Part shown: positions 17,693-28,026 of the stretch, piece after piece
Layout of the letters: every line of letters starts with the position of its first letter
Numbering within the stretch: the stretch's first letter is position 1
DNA from: Pseudomonas sp. S35
GTDB lineage: Bacteria > Pseudomonadota > Gammaproteobacteria > Pseudomonadales > Pseudomonadaceae
NCBI RefSeq assembly: GCF_009866765.1
Contig: NZ_CP019431.1
Location: forward strand, 4,154,001 to 4,218,000
Length of the DNA stretch: 64,000 nucleotides
Reading direction: 5' to 3'
Translations under genes and position numbers: made by a program
Notes under the pieces: model-generated
What the model was told of the DNA's origin: nothing
The model's database searches: none
Seen by the model: the letters and a program-made list of their open reading frames with translations, nothing else

Positions 17693-18028
17693 TCACGCCC
17701 AGCTTTTTATGACCGCGCCGCAGTACAGCCCGGACAGGGTTTTCATCACTTGGATCACTTCGTGGCTGGCCAGCCCGTAGAAGATGTACTTGCCTTCCCG
17801 ACGGGTGGCGACCAACCCTTCGTCGCGCAAGATGCCCAACTGTTGTGACAGGGTGGGCTGGCGTACGCCGGTCATGGTTTCCAGCTCGCCAACGTTGCGC
17901 TCGCCCTGGGTCAACTGGCACAGGATCAACAGGCGATCCTCATTGGCCAGGGCCTTGAGCAGGGCACACGCCTTGGACGCCGACGCACGCAACTGGGCGA
18001 CCTCGCCTTCACTCAGAGTAGATTCCAT
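17693..18028 (-). CDS. bigR: BigR/SqrR-type ArsR-family persulfide-sensing repressor
   Basis: A 111-residue winged-helix repressor. The start MESTLSEGEVAQL is chosen because family members begin near here; the frame stays open upstream. Two cysteines, C37 in RLLILCQL and C103 in SGLYCGAV, sit where BigR and SqrR form the disulfide or tetrasulfide that releases DNA; a third Cys lies at residue 21. The helix SVNEL-type HTH is GVRQPTLSQQLGIL. It opens the bigR-sqr-tauE operon and faces the persulfide dioxygenase gene. Confidence 0.88.
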   Translation of the reverse strand: MESTLSEGEVAQLRASASKACALLKALANEDRLLILCQLTQGERNVGELETMTGVRQPTLSQQLGILRDEGLVATRREGKYIFYGLASHEVIQVMKTLSGLYCGAVIKSWA

Positions 18029-18080
18029 TTGCCTCGGGTCCTTTGCGTCACTTAAGCTCAAAACATTATGTGTAAATGTA

Positions 18081-18098
18081 AAGTGATTGTAATCACTT
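18081..18098. promoter_or_regulatory. Candidate BigR operator
   Basis: A perfect 18-bp palindrome, AAGTGATTGTAATCACTT, lies between the divergent bigR (start 18028) and persulfide dioxygenase (start 18123) genes, 25 bp before the latter. It is AT-rich and placed to block both promoters. BigR-type repressors bind AT-rich dyads in such regions; the match to this protein is inferred. Confidence 0.65.
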
Positions 18099-18122
18099 TT
18101 TTCAGCATCAGGGGCAGCCGTC

Positions 18123-18986
18123 ATGTCAGCGTTGATTCAATCCTTTCTGGACGAAGCGTCGTCGACCTACACCTACGTCGTCTATGCAGCGGACGGCGGC
18201 CACTGTGCCATCGTCGATTCGGTGCTCAACTACGACCCGGCCTCCGGACGCACCGACACGCGCCAGGCGGACAAGGTCATCGCCTTCGTCAGGGAACATA
18301 ACCTGCAGGTGCAGTGGCTGCTGGAAACCCATGCCCATGCCGACCACCTGTCGGCCGCGCCTTATCTGCGCCGCACGCTGGGCGGCAAGATCGCGATTGG
18401 CCAGTCGATCAGCAACGTGCAGGACGTGTTCAAACACCTGTTCAACCTGGAGCCGGAATTTCGCGTCGACGGTTCGCAGTTCGATCACCTGTTCGCGCCG
18501 GGTGAGGTCTTTCAGATCGGCCCGCTCAAGGCCCAGGCGCTGCATGTGCCCGGCCACACCCCGGCGGACATGGCGTACCTGATCGAGGATCGATTGATCC
18601 TGGTGGGCGACACGCTGTTCATGCCCGATGTCGGTACCGCCCGCTGCGACTTCCCCGGTGGCGATGCGCGGCAGCTGTATGCATCGATGCGCACGCTGCT
18701 GGCCTTCCCGCCCGAAACCCGACTGTATGTGTGCCACGACTATCCGCCTGACGGCCGCGAGGCCAAGTGCCTGACGACGGTGGCCGAGCAGCGCGCCGGG
18801 AATATCCACGTGCATGACGGGGTGGATGAGGCGGCGTTTGTGGCGATGCGCACCCAACGTGATGCCGGGCTGGGCATGCCGACGCTGTTGTTGCCGGCGA
18901 TCCAGGTGAATGTGCGGGCCGGTCATATGCCGCCTGCGGAGGAGAATGGTGTGACTTACCTGAAAATCCCGCTCAACCAACTCTGA
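18123..18986 (+). CDS. blh: Persulfide dioxygenase-like metallohydrolase (Blh)
   Basis: A 287-residue metallo-beta-lactamase-fold protein of the ETHE1/Blh group. Metal ligands are in THAHADH (about residues 68-74), VPGHTPAD, VGDTLFMPD and CHDYPP; the family's GTARCDFPGG segment is present. There is no rhodanese domain. It should oxidise glutathione persulfide to sulfite, the next step after sulfide:quinone oxidoreductase, with sulfite leaving through the TauE-like exporter. It is divergent from bigR. Confidence 0.88.
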   Translation: MSALIQSFLDEASSTYTYVVYAADGGHCAIVDSVLNYDPASGRTDTRQADKVIAFVREHNLQVQWLLETHAHADHLSAAPYLRRTLGGKIAIGQSISNVQDVFKHLFNLEPEFRVDGSQFDHLFAPGEVFQIGPLKAQALHVPGHTPADMAYLIEDRLILVGDTLFMPDVGTARCDFPGGDARQLYASMRTLLAFPPETRLYVCHDYPPDGREAKCLTTVAEQRAGNIHVHDGVDEAAFVAMRTQRDAGLGMPTLLLPAIQVNVRAGHMPPAEENGVTYLKIPLNQL

Positions 18987-18997
18987 AATGCGGGAAA

Positions 18998-19029
18998 AAT
19001 GTGGGAGGGCGCTTGCCCCCTCCCACATT
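18998..19029. terminator. Bidirectional hairpin between blh and bkdR
   Basis: Perfect 12-bp arms AATGTGGGAGGG (18998-19009) and CCCTCCCACATT (19018-19029) between two convergent genes. It is a member of the REP-like palindrome family. Confidence 0.75.
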
Positions 19030-19030
19030 G

Positions 19031-19516
19031 TCAACCGAGGCTGATGCCATTGGCCGGCAGCGGCAACGCGGTCTTGTAGCGCACTTGCTTGAGAGCGAAG
19101 CTTGAGCGAATGTTCGCCACCCCCGGCACCTTGGTCAAAAAATCCATCATGAAGCGCTCCAGCGACTGGATCGTCGGCACCAGCACACGGATCAGATAAT
19201 CCGGGTCGCCGGCCATCAGGTAGCACTCCATTACCTCGGGCCGGTCCGAGATCGCGCCTTCGAACTGCTGCAACGCCAGTTCATTCTGTTTTTCCAGGCT
19301 CACATGGATAAACACGTTGACGTGCAGCCCCAGCAGGTCGGCGTCGAGCAGCGTGACCTGTTCACGAATCAGCCCCAACTCTTCCATCGCCTTGACCCGG
19401 TTGAAACACGGCGTGGGCGACAGGTTGACCGAGCGGGCCAGGTCGGCGTTGGTGATGCGGGCATTCTCCTGCAGAGCGTTGAGAATGCCGATGTCGGTAC
19501 GGTCCAGTTTGCGCAT
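19031..19516 (-). CDS. bkdR: BkdR, Lrp/AsnC-family activator of the bkd operon
   Basis: A 161-residue Lrp-type regulator: N-terminal HTH (residues 5-50: [32 protein letters not shown]) and a C-terminal RAM ligand domain ([19 protein letters not shown]). It is divergent from bkdA1, the arrangement in which BkdR activates the branched-chain keto acid dehydrogenase operon in P. putida in response to branched-chain amino acids. Confidence 0.92.
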   Translation of the reverse strand: MRKLDRTDIGILNALQENARITNADLARSVNLSPTPCFNRVKAMEELGLIREQVTLLDADLLGLHVNVFIHVSLEKQNELALQQFEGAISDRPEVMECYLMAGDPDYLIRVLVPTIQSLERFMMDFLTKVPGVANIRSSFALKQVRYKTALPLPANGISLG

Positions 19517-19597
19517 GAGACAAAATCACCTGTTTATTATGTTTATGCAGGTTTTTTATCCGCAAATGATCGCGGGCGCAACGAAACACAGATAAAT

Positions 19598-19646
19598 ATT
19601 CTTCTACGCCCCGCCTATGATTGTTGTAGGACAAGAATTCTTCTAC
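19598..19646. promoter_or_regulatory. Repeated ATTCTTCTAC sites upstream of bkdA1
   Basis: The 10-mer ATTCTTCTAC occurs at 19598-19607 and 19637-19646, 39 bp apart (close to a whole number of helical turns). The second overlaps a perfect AAGAATTCTT palindrome (19633-19642). They lie in the bkdR/bkdA1 divergent region, where Lrp-type BkdR is known to bind several times. BkdR binding here is inferred. Confidence 0.45.
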
Positions 19647-19668
19647 CCGAAGACCGACTGTCAGCTAG

Positions 19669-20946
<1,278 letters not shown>

Positions 20947-20947
20947 C

Positions 20948-22006
20948 ATGAACGATCACAACAACAGCATTGAAGTGGAAACCGCCATGACCACCACCAC
21001 CATGACCATGATCCAGGCGCTGCGCTCGGCTATGGATGTGATGCTTGAGCGTGACGACAACGTGGTGGTGTTCGGCCAGGACGTCGGCTACTTCGGCGGC
21101 GTGTTCCGTTGCACCGAAGGCTTGCAGACCAAGTACGGCAGCTCGCGGGTGTTCGACGCGCCGATCTCGGAAAGCGGCATCATCGGCGTAGCCGTGGGCA
21201 TGGGCGCCTACGGCCTGCGCCCGGTCGCCGAGATTCAGTTCGCCGACTATGTGTACCCCGCCACCGACCAGATCATCTCCGAAGCGGCGCGCCTGCGTTA
21301 TCGCTCGGCGGGCCAGTTCACCGCGCCGCTGACCATGCGCATGCCGTGCGGGGGTGGCATCTACGGCGGCCAGACCCACAGCCAGAGCATCGAAGCAGTG
21401 TTCACCCAGGTCTGCGGGCTGCGCACGGTGATGCCGTCCAACCCTTACGACGCCAAAGGCCTGCTGATCGCCTCCATCGAAAACGATGACCCGGTGATCT
21501 TCCTGGAGCCCAAGCGCCTGTACAACGGCCCGTTCGATGGCCATCACGACCGCCCTGTCACGCCGTGGTCGAAACACCCGCAAGCGCAAGTGCCCGACGG
21601 CTACTACACCGTGCCGCTGGACGTAGCCGCCATCGTGCGTCCGGGCTCGGCCGTGACCGTGCTGACCTATGGCACCACCGTGTATGTGTCGCAAGTCGCC
21701 GCCGAAGAAACCGGCATCGACGCCGAAGTCATCGACCTGCGCAGCCTGTGGCCCTTGGACCTGGACACCATCGTCAAGTCAGTGAAAAAGACCGGCCGTT
21801 GTGTGGTGGTGCACGAAGCCACGCGCACCTGCGGTTTTGGCGCCGAACTGGTAGCGCTGGTGCAGGAGCATTGCTTCCACCACCTGGAAGCGCCGATCGA
21901 ACGCGTCACCGGCTGGGACACGCCCTACCCGCACGCGCAGGAGTGGGCGTATTTCCCAGGGCCGTCCCGAGTGGGCGCGGCGTTGAAACGGGTCATGGAG
22001 GTCTGA
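20948..22006 (+). CDS. bkdA2: Branched-chain 2-oxoacid dehydrogenase E1 beta subunit
   Basis: A 352-residue E1 beta subunit: GQDVGYFGGVFRCTEGL near the N-terminus, the PISESGIIGVAVGMGAYGLR core and a C-terminal transketolase-like domain (VHEATRTCGFGAEL). It pairs with BkdA1 as an alpha2beta2 heterotetramer. The annotated start adds about 20 residues (MNDHNNSIEVETAMTTTT) before the conserved core; an internal ATG at 20987 is possible. Confidence 0.95.
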   Translation: MNDHNNSIEVETAMTTTTMTMIQALRSAMDVMLERDDNVVVFGQDVGYFGGVFRCTEGLQTKYGSSRVFDAPISESGIIGVAVGMGAYGLRPVAEIQFADYVYPATDQIISEAARLRYRSAGQFTAPLTMRMPCGGGIYGGQTHSQSIEAVFTQVCGLRTVMPSNPYDAKGLLIASIENDDPVIFLEPKRLYNGPFDGHHDRPVTPWSKHPQAQVPDGYYTVPLDVAAIVRPGSAVTVLTYGTTVYVSQVAAEETGIDAEVIDLRSLWPLDLDTIVKSVKKTGRCVVVHEATRTCGFGAELVALVQEHCFHHLEAPIERVTGWDTPYPHAQEWAYFPGPSRVGAALKRVMEV

Positions 22007-23260
22007 ATGGGCACGCACGTTATCAAGATGCCGGACATTGGCGAAGGCATCGCGGAAGTTGAACTGTCGGTATGGCACGTGAAGGTCGGCGACATGGTCG
22101 TCGAAGACCAGGTGCTGGCGGATGTGATGACCGACAAGGCGATGGTGGACATTCCCTCGCCGGTGCACGGCAAAGTGATTTCCCTTGGCGGCGAGCCGGG
22201 TGAAGTCATGGCCGTGGGCAGTATTCTGATCAGCATTGAAGTAGAAGGCGCCGGTAACGCCAAGGATGCGCCAGTAGCGGCTGAGCCGGTGAAGGCTGCG
22301 CCCGTGGTCGAAGCCAGGCCGGCGCCGGTGGTTCAAGCGAAACCCGTGGCCAAACCCGCAGCAGCACCCGTGGCCCGTGAAACCGACGAACGCCCGCTGG
22401 CCTCGCCCGCCGTGCGCAAACATGCGTTGGATGCCGGGATACAACTGCGCCTGGTGCAAGGTTCCGGCCCCGCTGGCCGGGTCTTGCATGAAGACCTCGA
22501 CGCTTACCTCCAGCAAGGTGCGAGAACGTCCTCGACAACCGCCAACCCCTACGCCGAACGCAACAACGAAGAGCAGATCCCGGTGATCGGCATGCGCCGC
22601 AAGATCGCCCAGCGCATGCAGGACGCCACCCGCCGCGCTGCGCACTTCAGCTACGTAGAAGAGATCGACGTCACCGCGCTGGACGAACTGCGCGTGCACC
22701 TCAATGAGAAGCACGGCGCCACACGCGGCAAGCTGACCCTGCTGCCGTTTATCGTGCGGGCCATGGTCGTGGCGTTGCGCGACTTCCCGCAGATCAATGC
22801 GCGCTACGACGATGAAGCCCAAGTCATCACCCGCCTCGGCGCGGTGCACGTGGGCGTCGCCACCCAGAGCGACGTGGGTTTGATGGTGCCGGTGGTGCGT
22901 CACGCCGAAGCCCGCAGCCTGTGGGGCAATGCCGAGGAAATCGCGCGCCTGGCCACGGCCGCGCGCAATGGCAAGGCCAGCCGTGATGAGCTGTCGGGGT
23001 CGACGATTACCTTGACCAGCCTCGGCGCATTGGGCGGTATCGTCAGCACCCCGGTGCTGAACCTGCCGGAAGTGGCCATCGTGGGCGTCAACCGCATCGT
23101 CGAGCGGCCCATGGTGATCAAGGGCCAGATCGTGGTGCGCAAGATGATGAACCTCTCCAGCTCGTTCGATCACCGCGTGGTCGATGGCATGGACGCGGCG
23201 CAATTCATCCAGGCCATTCGCGGCCTGCTCGAACAACCCGCCAGCCTGTTCCTGGAGTAA
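22007..23260 (+). CDS. bkdB: Branched-chain 2-oxoacid dehydrogenase E2 (lipoamide acyltransferase)
   Basis: A 417-residue E2. The lipoyl domain (1-80) has the lipoylated Lys in VMTDKAMVDIPSP; a Pro/Ala/Val-rich linker with several PVAxP-type repeats follows (about 85-130), then the E1/E3 binding domain (ASPAVRKHALDAGI) and the catalytic acyltransferase domain ending with the active-site SFDHRVVDGMDAAQF. The ATG directly follows the bkdA2 stop. It transfers isobutyryl, isovaleryl or 2-methylbutyryl groups to CoA. Confidence 0.95.
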   Translation: MGTHVIKMPDIGEGIAEVELSVWHVKVGDMVVEDQVLADVMTDKAMVDIPSPVHGKVISLGGEPGEVMAVGSILISIEVEGAGNAKDAPVAAEPVKAAPVVEARPAPVVQAKPVAKPAAAPVARETDERPLASPAVRKHALDAGIQLRLVQGSGPAGRVLHEDLDAYLQQGARTSSTTANPYAERNNEEQIPVIGMRRKIAQRMQDATRRAAHFSYVEEIDVTALDELRVHLNEKHGATRGKLTLLPFIVRAMVVALRDFPQINARYDDEAQVITRLGAVHVGVATQSDVGLMVPVVRHAEARSLWGNAEEIARLATAARNGKASRDELSGSTITLTSLGALGGIVSTPVLNLPEVAIVGVNRIVERPMVIKGQIVVRKMMNLSSSFDHRVVDGMDAAQFIQAIRGLLEQPASLFLE

Positions 23261-23263
23261 GTC

Positions 23264-24637
23264 ATGACGTTGAACACCACTTTGCTGATCATCGGCGGCG
23301 GGCCTGGCGGGTATGTGGCGGCGATTCGCGCCGGCCAACTGGGCATCCCGACCATTCTGGTGGAAGGACAGGCGCTGGGCGGCACCTGCCTGAATATCGG
23401 CTGCATTCCGTCCAAGGCCTTGATCCACGTGGCCGAACAATTCCAGCAAACCGTGCATCACAGCCAGGGCTCGCCCCTGGGCATCGATGTGGACGTACCG
23501 ACCCTGAACATCCGCAAAAGCGTGGAATGGAAAGACGGCATCGTCGATCGCCTGACGACCGGCGTCGCCGCACTGCTGAAAAAGCACAAGGTGCAGGTGA
23601 TCCACGGCTGGGCCAAGGTGGTGGATGGCAAGACCGTCGACGTCGGCGACCAGCGTATCCACTGCGAACACCTGCTGCTGGCCACCGGCTCGACCAGCGT
23701 CAACCTGCCGATGCTACCGATTGGCGGGTCGATCATTTCGTCTACCGAAGCCCTGGCGCCGACCCGCGTGCCCAAGCGCCTGATCGTGGTCGGCGGCGGC
23801 TATATCGGCCTGGAGCTGGGGATTGCCTATCGCAAGCTGGGCGCCGACGTGAGTGTGGTCGAGGCCCAGGATCGCATCCTGCCGGCTTACGACGCCGAGC
23901 TGACGCAGCCGGTGAACGAGTCCCTCAAGCAATTGGGGGTGAAGCTGTACCTCAAGCACAGTGTCACCGGGTTTGCCGACAACTGCCTGCAGGTGCGTGA
24001 CCCGAACGGCGACACGTTGACGCTGGAGACCGATCAGGTCCTGGTGGCCGTGGGTCGCAAACCCAACACCCAAGGCTGGAACCTTGAAGCGCTGAACCTG
24101 GCGATGAACGGCGCGGCGATCCAGATCGACAGCCGTTGCCAGACCAGCATGCGCAATGTGTACGCCATCGGCGACCTGAGCGGCGAGCCAATGCTGGCCC
24201 ACCGCGCAATGGCCCAAGGCGAAATGGTTGCCGAACTGATCAGCGGTCAATCCCGCGAATTCAACCCGACAGCGATTGCGGCGGTGTGCTTTACCGACCC
24301 AGAGTTGGTCGTGGTCGGCAAGACGCCGGACGACGCCAAGGCCGCGGGCCTGGACTGCATCGTGTCGAGCTTCCCATTCGCGGCCAATGGCCGGGCGATG
24401 ACGCTGGAGTCGAAAACCGGCTTCGTGCGGGTGGTGGCGCGGCGTGACAACCATCTGATTGTCGGATGGCAAGCCGTGGGCGTGGGCGTATCGGAACTGT
24501 CCACCGCGTTTGGCCTGAGCCTGGAAATGGGTTCGCGCCTGGAGGATGTGGCGGGCACCATCCATGCGCATCCGACCTTGGGCGAAGCTGTGCAGGAAGC
24601 CGCCTTGCGGGCTTTGGGGCACGCGCTGCATATGTAA
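23264..24637 (+). CDS. lpdV: Dihydrolipoyl dehydrogenase of the bkd complex (LPD-Val)
   Basis: A 457-residue FAD enzyme: N-terminal FAD fold ([20 protein letters not shown]), redox-active disulfide [16 protein letters not shown] fold ([20 protein letters not shown]) and C-terminal His-Glu base in HAHPTLGEA. It reoxidises the BkdB lipoyl group with NAD+. Last gene of the bkd operon, 3 bp after bkdB. Confidence 0.95.
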   Translation: MTLNTTLLIIGGGPGGYVAAIRAGQLGIPTILVEGQALGGTCLNIGCIPSKALIHVAEQFQQTVHHSQGSPLGIDVDVPTLNIRKSVEWKDGIVDRLTTGVAALLKKHKVQVIHGWAKVVDGKTVDVGDQRIHCEHLLLATGSTSVNLPMLPIGGSIISSTEALAPTRVPKRLIVVGGGYIGLELGIAYRKLGADVSVVEAQDRILPAYDAELTQPVNESLKQLGVKLYLKHSVTGFADNCLQVRDPNGDTLTLETDQVLVAVGRKPNTQGWNLEALNLAMNGAAIQIDSRCQTSMRNVYAIGDLSGEPMLAHRAMAQGEMVAELISGQSREFNPTAIAAVCFTDPELVVVGKTPDDAKAAGLDCIVSSFPFAANGRAMTLESKTGFVRVVARRDNHLIVGWQAVGVGVSELSTAFGLSLEMGSRLEDVAGTIHAHPTLGEAVQEAALRALGHALHM

Positions 24638-24650
24638 AACCGTGGCGAGG

Positions 24651-24732
24651 CCATCGGGGGCAAGTCGAATCGTCGCACCGCCCATCCCACAGGGGAATGC
24701 ATTCCAAAATGTGGGAGGGGCTTGCCCCCGAT
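24651..24732. repeat. REP pair, one with the TCGAATCG 18-mer
   Basis: The arms ATCGGGGGCAAG (24653-24664) and CTTGCCCCCGAT (24721-24732) are perfect complements. The left REP carries TCGAATCGTCGCACCGCC (24665-24682), the right one is a plain GTGGGAGGGG element. They fill most of the 218 bp between lpdV and ilvE. Confidence 0.8.
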
Positions 24733-24855
24733 ATCGGTGGATCGGCCAATACAGAGGCTGAAGACAGCCACCCTGTGGCTCCCACACACGCCAAGAATGA
24801 AGTATTGTTGCGCCCATCCAGAAAAAAACCGACTTGACCAAAGATAGAGGGTGTC

Positions 24856-25875
24856 ATGGGTAACGAAAGCATCAATTGGGACAAGCTGGGTTTTGACTAC
24901 ATCAAGACCGACAAACGCTACCTCCAGACCTTCAAGGACGGCGAGTGGCAAGCAGGCACCCTGACCGACGACAACGTGCTGCACATCAGCGAGGGCTCCA
25001 CCGCCCTGCACTATGGCCAGCAGTGCTTTGAAGGCCTCAAGGCCTACCGCTGCAAGGACGGCTCGATCAACCTGTTCCGCCCGGACCAGAACGCCGCACG
25101 CATGCAGCGCAGTTGCGCCCGCCTGCTGATGCCGCATGTGCCGACCGACGTGTTCATCGAAGCCTGCAAACAAGTGGTCAAGGCCAACGAGCGGTTCATC
25201 CCGCCGTACGGCAGCGGCGGCGCGCTGTACCTGCGCCCGTTCGTGATCGGCACCGGTGACAACATCGGCGTACGTACCGCGCCGGAGTTCATCTTCTCGG
25301 TGTTCTGCATCCCGGTCGGCGCCTACTTCAAGGGCGGCCTGGTGCCACACAACTTCCAGATCTCCACCTTCGACCGCGCCGCGCCACAGGGCACCGGTGC
25401 TGCGAAAGTCGGTGGCAACTACGCCGCCAGCCTGATGCCCGGTTCGGAAGCGAAAAAAGCCGGCTTCGCCGACGCGATCTACCTGGACCCGATGACCCAC
25501 TCGAAAATCGAAGAAGTCGGCTCGGCCAACTTTTTCGGGATCACCCATGACAACCAGTTCATCACGCCGAAGTCGCCTTCGGTGCTGCCAGGCATCACCC
25601 GCCTGTCGCTGATCGAACTGGCCCAGACCCGCCTGGGCCTGGAAGTGGTTGAAGGCGAAGTGTTCATCGACAAACTGGCCGACTTCAAGGAAGCCGGCGC
25701 CTGCGGTACTGCTGCGGTGATCTCGCCGATCGGCGGCATCCAATACAACGGCCACCTGCATGTGTTCCACAGCGAAACCGAAGTGGGCCCGATCACCCAG
25801 AAGCTCTACAAAGAGCTGACCGGCGTGCAGACCGGCGACGTTGAAGCGCCAGCGGGTTGGATCGTGAAGGTCTAA
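24856..25875 (+). CDS. ilvE: Branched-chain amino acid aminotransferase
   Basis: A 339-residue fold-type IV PLP enzyme of the longer BCAT group. The PLP lysine is in GTGAAKVGGNYAASL, the substrate segment LHYGQQCFEGLKAYR and the C-terminal EAGACGTAAVISPIGG bind phosphate and substrate. It interconverts Leu, Ile and Val with their 2-oxoacids, which are the substrates of the bkd complex just upstream. It has its own leader with REP hairpins, so it is likely a separate transcript. Confidence 0.95.
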   Translation: MGNESINWDKLGFDYIKTDKRYLQTFKDGEWQAGTLTDDNVLHISEGSTALHYGQQCFEGLKAYRCKDGSINLFRPDQNAARMQRSCARLLMPHVPTDVFIEACKQVVKANERFIPPYGSGGALYLRPFVIGTGDNIGVRTAPEFIFSVFCIPVGAYFKGGLVPHNFQISTFDRAAPQGTGAAKVGGNYAASLMPGSEAKKAGFADAIYLDPMTHSKIEEVGSANFFGITHDNQFITPKSPSVLPGITRLSLIELAQTRLGLEVVEGEVFIDKLADFKEAGACGTAAVISPIGGIQYNGHLHVFHSETEVGPITQKLYKELTGVQTGDVEAPAGWIVKV

Positions 25876-25896
25876 CCCCGCCGCACCGCACATCAA

Positions 25897-25924
25897 ATGT
25901 GGGAGGGCGCAAGCCCCCTCCCAC
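25897..25924. terminator. REP hairpin between ilvE and the GNAT gene
   Basis: ATGTGGGAGGGCGC, AA, then GCCCCCTCCCAC: a stem-loop between two convergent genes. It probably ends both transcripts. Confidence 0.7.
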
Positions 25925-25942
25925 CTTTGCTCTGCCGTGTCC

Positions 25943-26836
25943 TCAGGATTGAGCCGGGATATTCTCGGGAATCTTCTTGCCCATGCTGATCCTCGGCTCC
26001 ACCCCATACCCCAGCGCCTCATAAAACCCCGTCACCGCCTCATTGCCACTGCTGATCTGCAGGTTGATCTTCATGCAGCCCAGCGCGGTCAACGCCTGCT
26101 CCGCATGCCGCACCAGCGACGCGCCCAGGCCATGACGCCGATAGTCCGCGTGCACCGCCACCGAATACAGCCAGCCGCGATGGCCGTCGTAACCGGCGAG
26201 AATGGTCCCGATCACAGCTTTTTTATCGGTCGCCACAAAGAACAACCCGTCATTGACCGCCAGCTTTTTATCGATCGCCAGGCTCGGCAGGTTATGCGCC
26301 GTGTCATAACCAAACGCCGCCTGCCATAGCTCGATCACTTGTGCACGATGCGCACGGTCGCGATACGGCCCGATGGGATAGCGCGATGACAACGTCTTTT
26401 CCATCACCAGCGTGCGCTCGTTGCCGTGGTAAACATCGCGTACCGTGTGAAACCCCAGCTTGGTGTAGAACAGTTCAGCAGTCAGCGAAGACGGCACGCT
26501 CAATAGCGTCACTCCGGCTTCGCGGGCGCGCAGTTCGATTTCCACCATCAACAGCCTTCCGATGCCCTGCCCTTGCAAGGTCGGGTTGACGAACACCGAG
26601 CGCACCACATTCGCATCAAGTGCCGCCGTGGCAACGATCACCTCGCCCTGAACGGCCACCAGCACAACACGACGCGTGAGCAACGCCAGCACGGCCTCGG
26701 GCGTAAAGTTAGCCGCCACGCGGGCGATCACATCCGCCGGGTAATCCTGCGCATTGCTGCTGTACAAGGCCGCCAGGATGACCTGGCTGATGCCCTCGGC
26801 ATCGGTGGGTTGGGCGAGACGAACGGCGGTGGACAT
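25943..26836 (-). CDS. Two-domain GNAT acetyltransferase
   Basis: A 297-residue protein made of two GNAT domains. The N-terminal one (about 1-150) has VRSVFVNPTLQGQGIGRLLM, the acetyl-CoA loop Q/RxxGxG/A. The C-terminal one (about 154-290) has LYSVAVHADYRRHGLGASLV and resembles the small YpeA acetyltransferase. Both acetyl-CoA loops look intact, so both could be active. The start follows a strong AGGAGG site. Substrate unknown. Confidence 0.8.
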   Translation of the reverse strand: MSTAVRLAQPTDAEGISQVILAALYSSNAQDYPADVIARVAANFTPEAVLALLTRRVVLVAVQGEVIVATAALDANVVRSVFVNPTLQGQGIGRLLMVEIELRAREAGVTLLSVPSSLTAELFYTKLGFHTVRDVYHGNERTLVMEKTLSSRYPIGPYRDRAHRAQVIELWQAAFGYDTAHNLPSLAIDKKLAVNDGLFFVATDKKAVIGTILAGYDGHRGWLYSVAVHADYRRHGLGASLVRHAEQALTALGCMKINLQISSGNEAVTGFYEALGYGVEPRISMGKKIPENIPAQS

Positions 26837-26879
26837 GGTTCCTCCTGGCTGACGGCACTAGCACAAACACCACCATACC

Positions 26880-26920
26880 AATGTGGGAGGGGCGGTGCGA
26901 CGATTCGACTTGCCCCCCCA
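26880..26920. repeat. REP palindrome with the TCGAATCG 18-mer in reverse
   Basis: ATGTGGGAGG, then GGCGGTGCGACGATTCGA (26891-26908), then CTTGCCCCCCC. The 18-mer is the reverse complement of the copies at 8732, 14214, 24665 and 33018. It lies upstream of both the GNAT gene and ctlX. The rest of 26837-27088 shows no gene. Confidence 0.75.
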
Positions 26921-27088
26921 ACACTTCAAGCGCATTTCACCCCTACAGCCGGTTCGGCTGCGATACCCCCCATTTCAGCTTTCCCGGCTGAGCCGCCCCG
27001 TTGTTTCAGCGGGGATTCACACCGCACAAGCCACAAAATAGCCCCACTGCATCTTTCTTTACCGCCTTACTCATGGATCTGTGCACCC

Positions 27089-28015
27089 ATGCAAACCACC
27101 AACACCGTCTTGATGATTCGCCCGGCGCGCTTTGCCTTCAACCCGGACACCGCCATCAACAACCGCTTCCAACGCCAACCCCTCGACCCACTCAGCGCAC
27201 AGCACAAAGCGCTGGAAGAGTTCGACGGCTATGTCGACACCCTGCGCCAGCACGGCGTGGAAGTGCTGGTGGTGCAGGACACCCCGGCGCCCCATACCCC
27301 CGATTCGATCTTCCCCAACAACTGGTGGAGCAGCCATGCCGACGGCAGCCTGGTGCTGTACCCGATGGAAGGCCAGAACCGCCGACTGGAACGCAACAAG
27401 GGTGTGCTGCAAGTGTTGGAGCAACGCTTTGCAATCAACAGCACCATCGACCTCAGCCACCTCGAACAACAGAACATCTTCCTCGAAGGCACCGGCAGCA
27501 TGGTGCTCGACCGCCAGCACCGTATCAGCTATGCCTGCCACTCCGGTCGCACCCACTACGATGCGCTGCGCGAATTCGCCGAACGCCTCGATTACCAACT
27601 CTGTGTATTCCATGCGGTCGACCGCCACCACGCGCCGATCTACCACAGCAACGTGATGATGAGCGTCGGCCGCGACCTCTCGGTGGTGTGCCTGCAAGCC
27701 CTACCCGACGACAACGAGCGCCAGGCCCTGGAACGCTCCCTGCGCGACACCGGCAAAGACATCCTCGCCCTCGACTTCGACCAGTTGGAAGCCTTCGCCG
27801 GCAACATGCTCGAAGTGCATGACCGCGACGGCCAGCCGCTGCTGGTGATGTCCGCCAGTGCCTGGGGCGCGTTGCAACCGGCCCAGCGCCAGCATGTGGA
27901 GCGCCACACGCGACCGGTGGTGGTGAACATCGACAACATCGAACGCATCGGCGGCGGCAGTGCCCGCTGCATGCTCGCGGAAGTGCACCTGCCTGCCCGC
28001 CCCTCATTTCAATAA
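27089..28015 (+). CDS. ctlX: CtlX-type citrulline/guanidino hydrolase (amidinotransferase fold)
   Basis: A 308-residue protein of the arginine deiminase/dimethylargininase superfamily. Marks are SIFPNNWWSSHADGSLVLYP near residue 70, FLEGTGSMVLDR, the catalytic His in YHSNVMMSVGRDL and the C-terminal Cys in GGGSARCMLAEV. The start MQTTNTVLMIRPARF is chosen at the conserved N-terminus, although the frame is open far upstream. Proteins of this group are proposed to hydrolyse citrulline to ornithine; a dimethylarginine or arginine substrate is possible. Ornithine cyclodeaminase follows after 11 bp, which supports an ornithine product. Confidence 0.82.
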   Translation: MQTTNTVLMIRPARFAFNPDTAINNRFQRQPLDPLSAQHKALEEFDGYVDTLRQHGVEVLVVQDTPAPHTPDSIFPNNWWSSHADGSLVLYPMEGQNRRLERNKGVLQVLEQRFAINSTIDLSHLEQQNIFLEGTGSMVLDRQHRISYACHSGRTHYDALREFAERLDYQLCVFHAVDRHHAPIYHSNVMMSVGRDLSVVCLQALPDDNERQALERSLRDTGKDILALDFDQLEAFAGNMLEVHDRDGQPLLVMSASAWGALQPAQRQHVERHTRPVVVNIDNIERIGGGSARCMLAEVHLPARPSFQ

Positions 28016-28026
28016 GGAGTCTTGCC

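Noticed and set aside
21779..23671. A 630-codon frame antisense to bkdA2-bkdB-lpdV
   Set aside because: His-rich low-complexity translation typical of a shadow of GC-rich genes; the bkd genes are certain.
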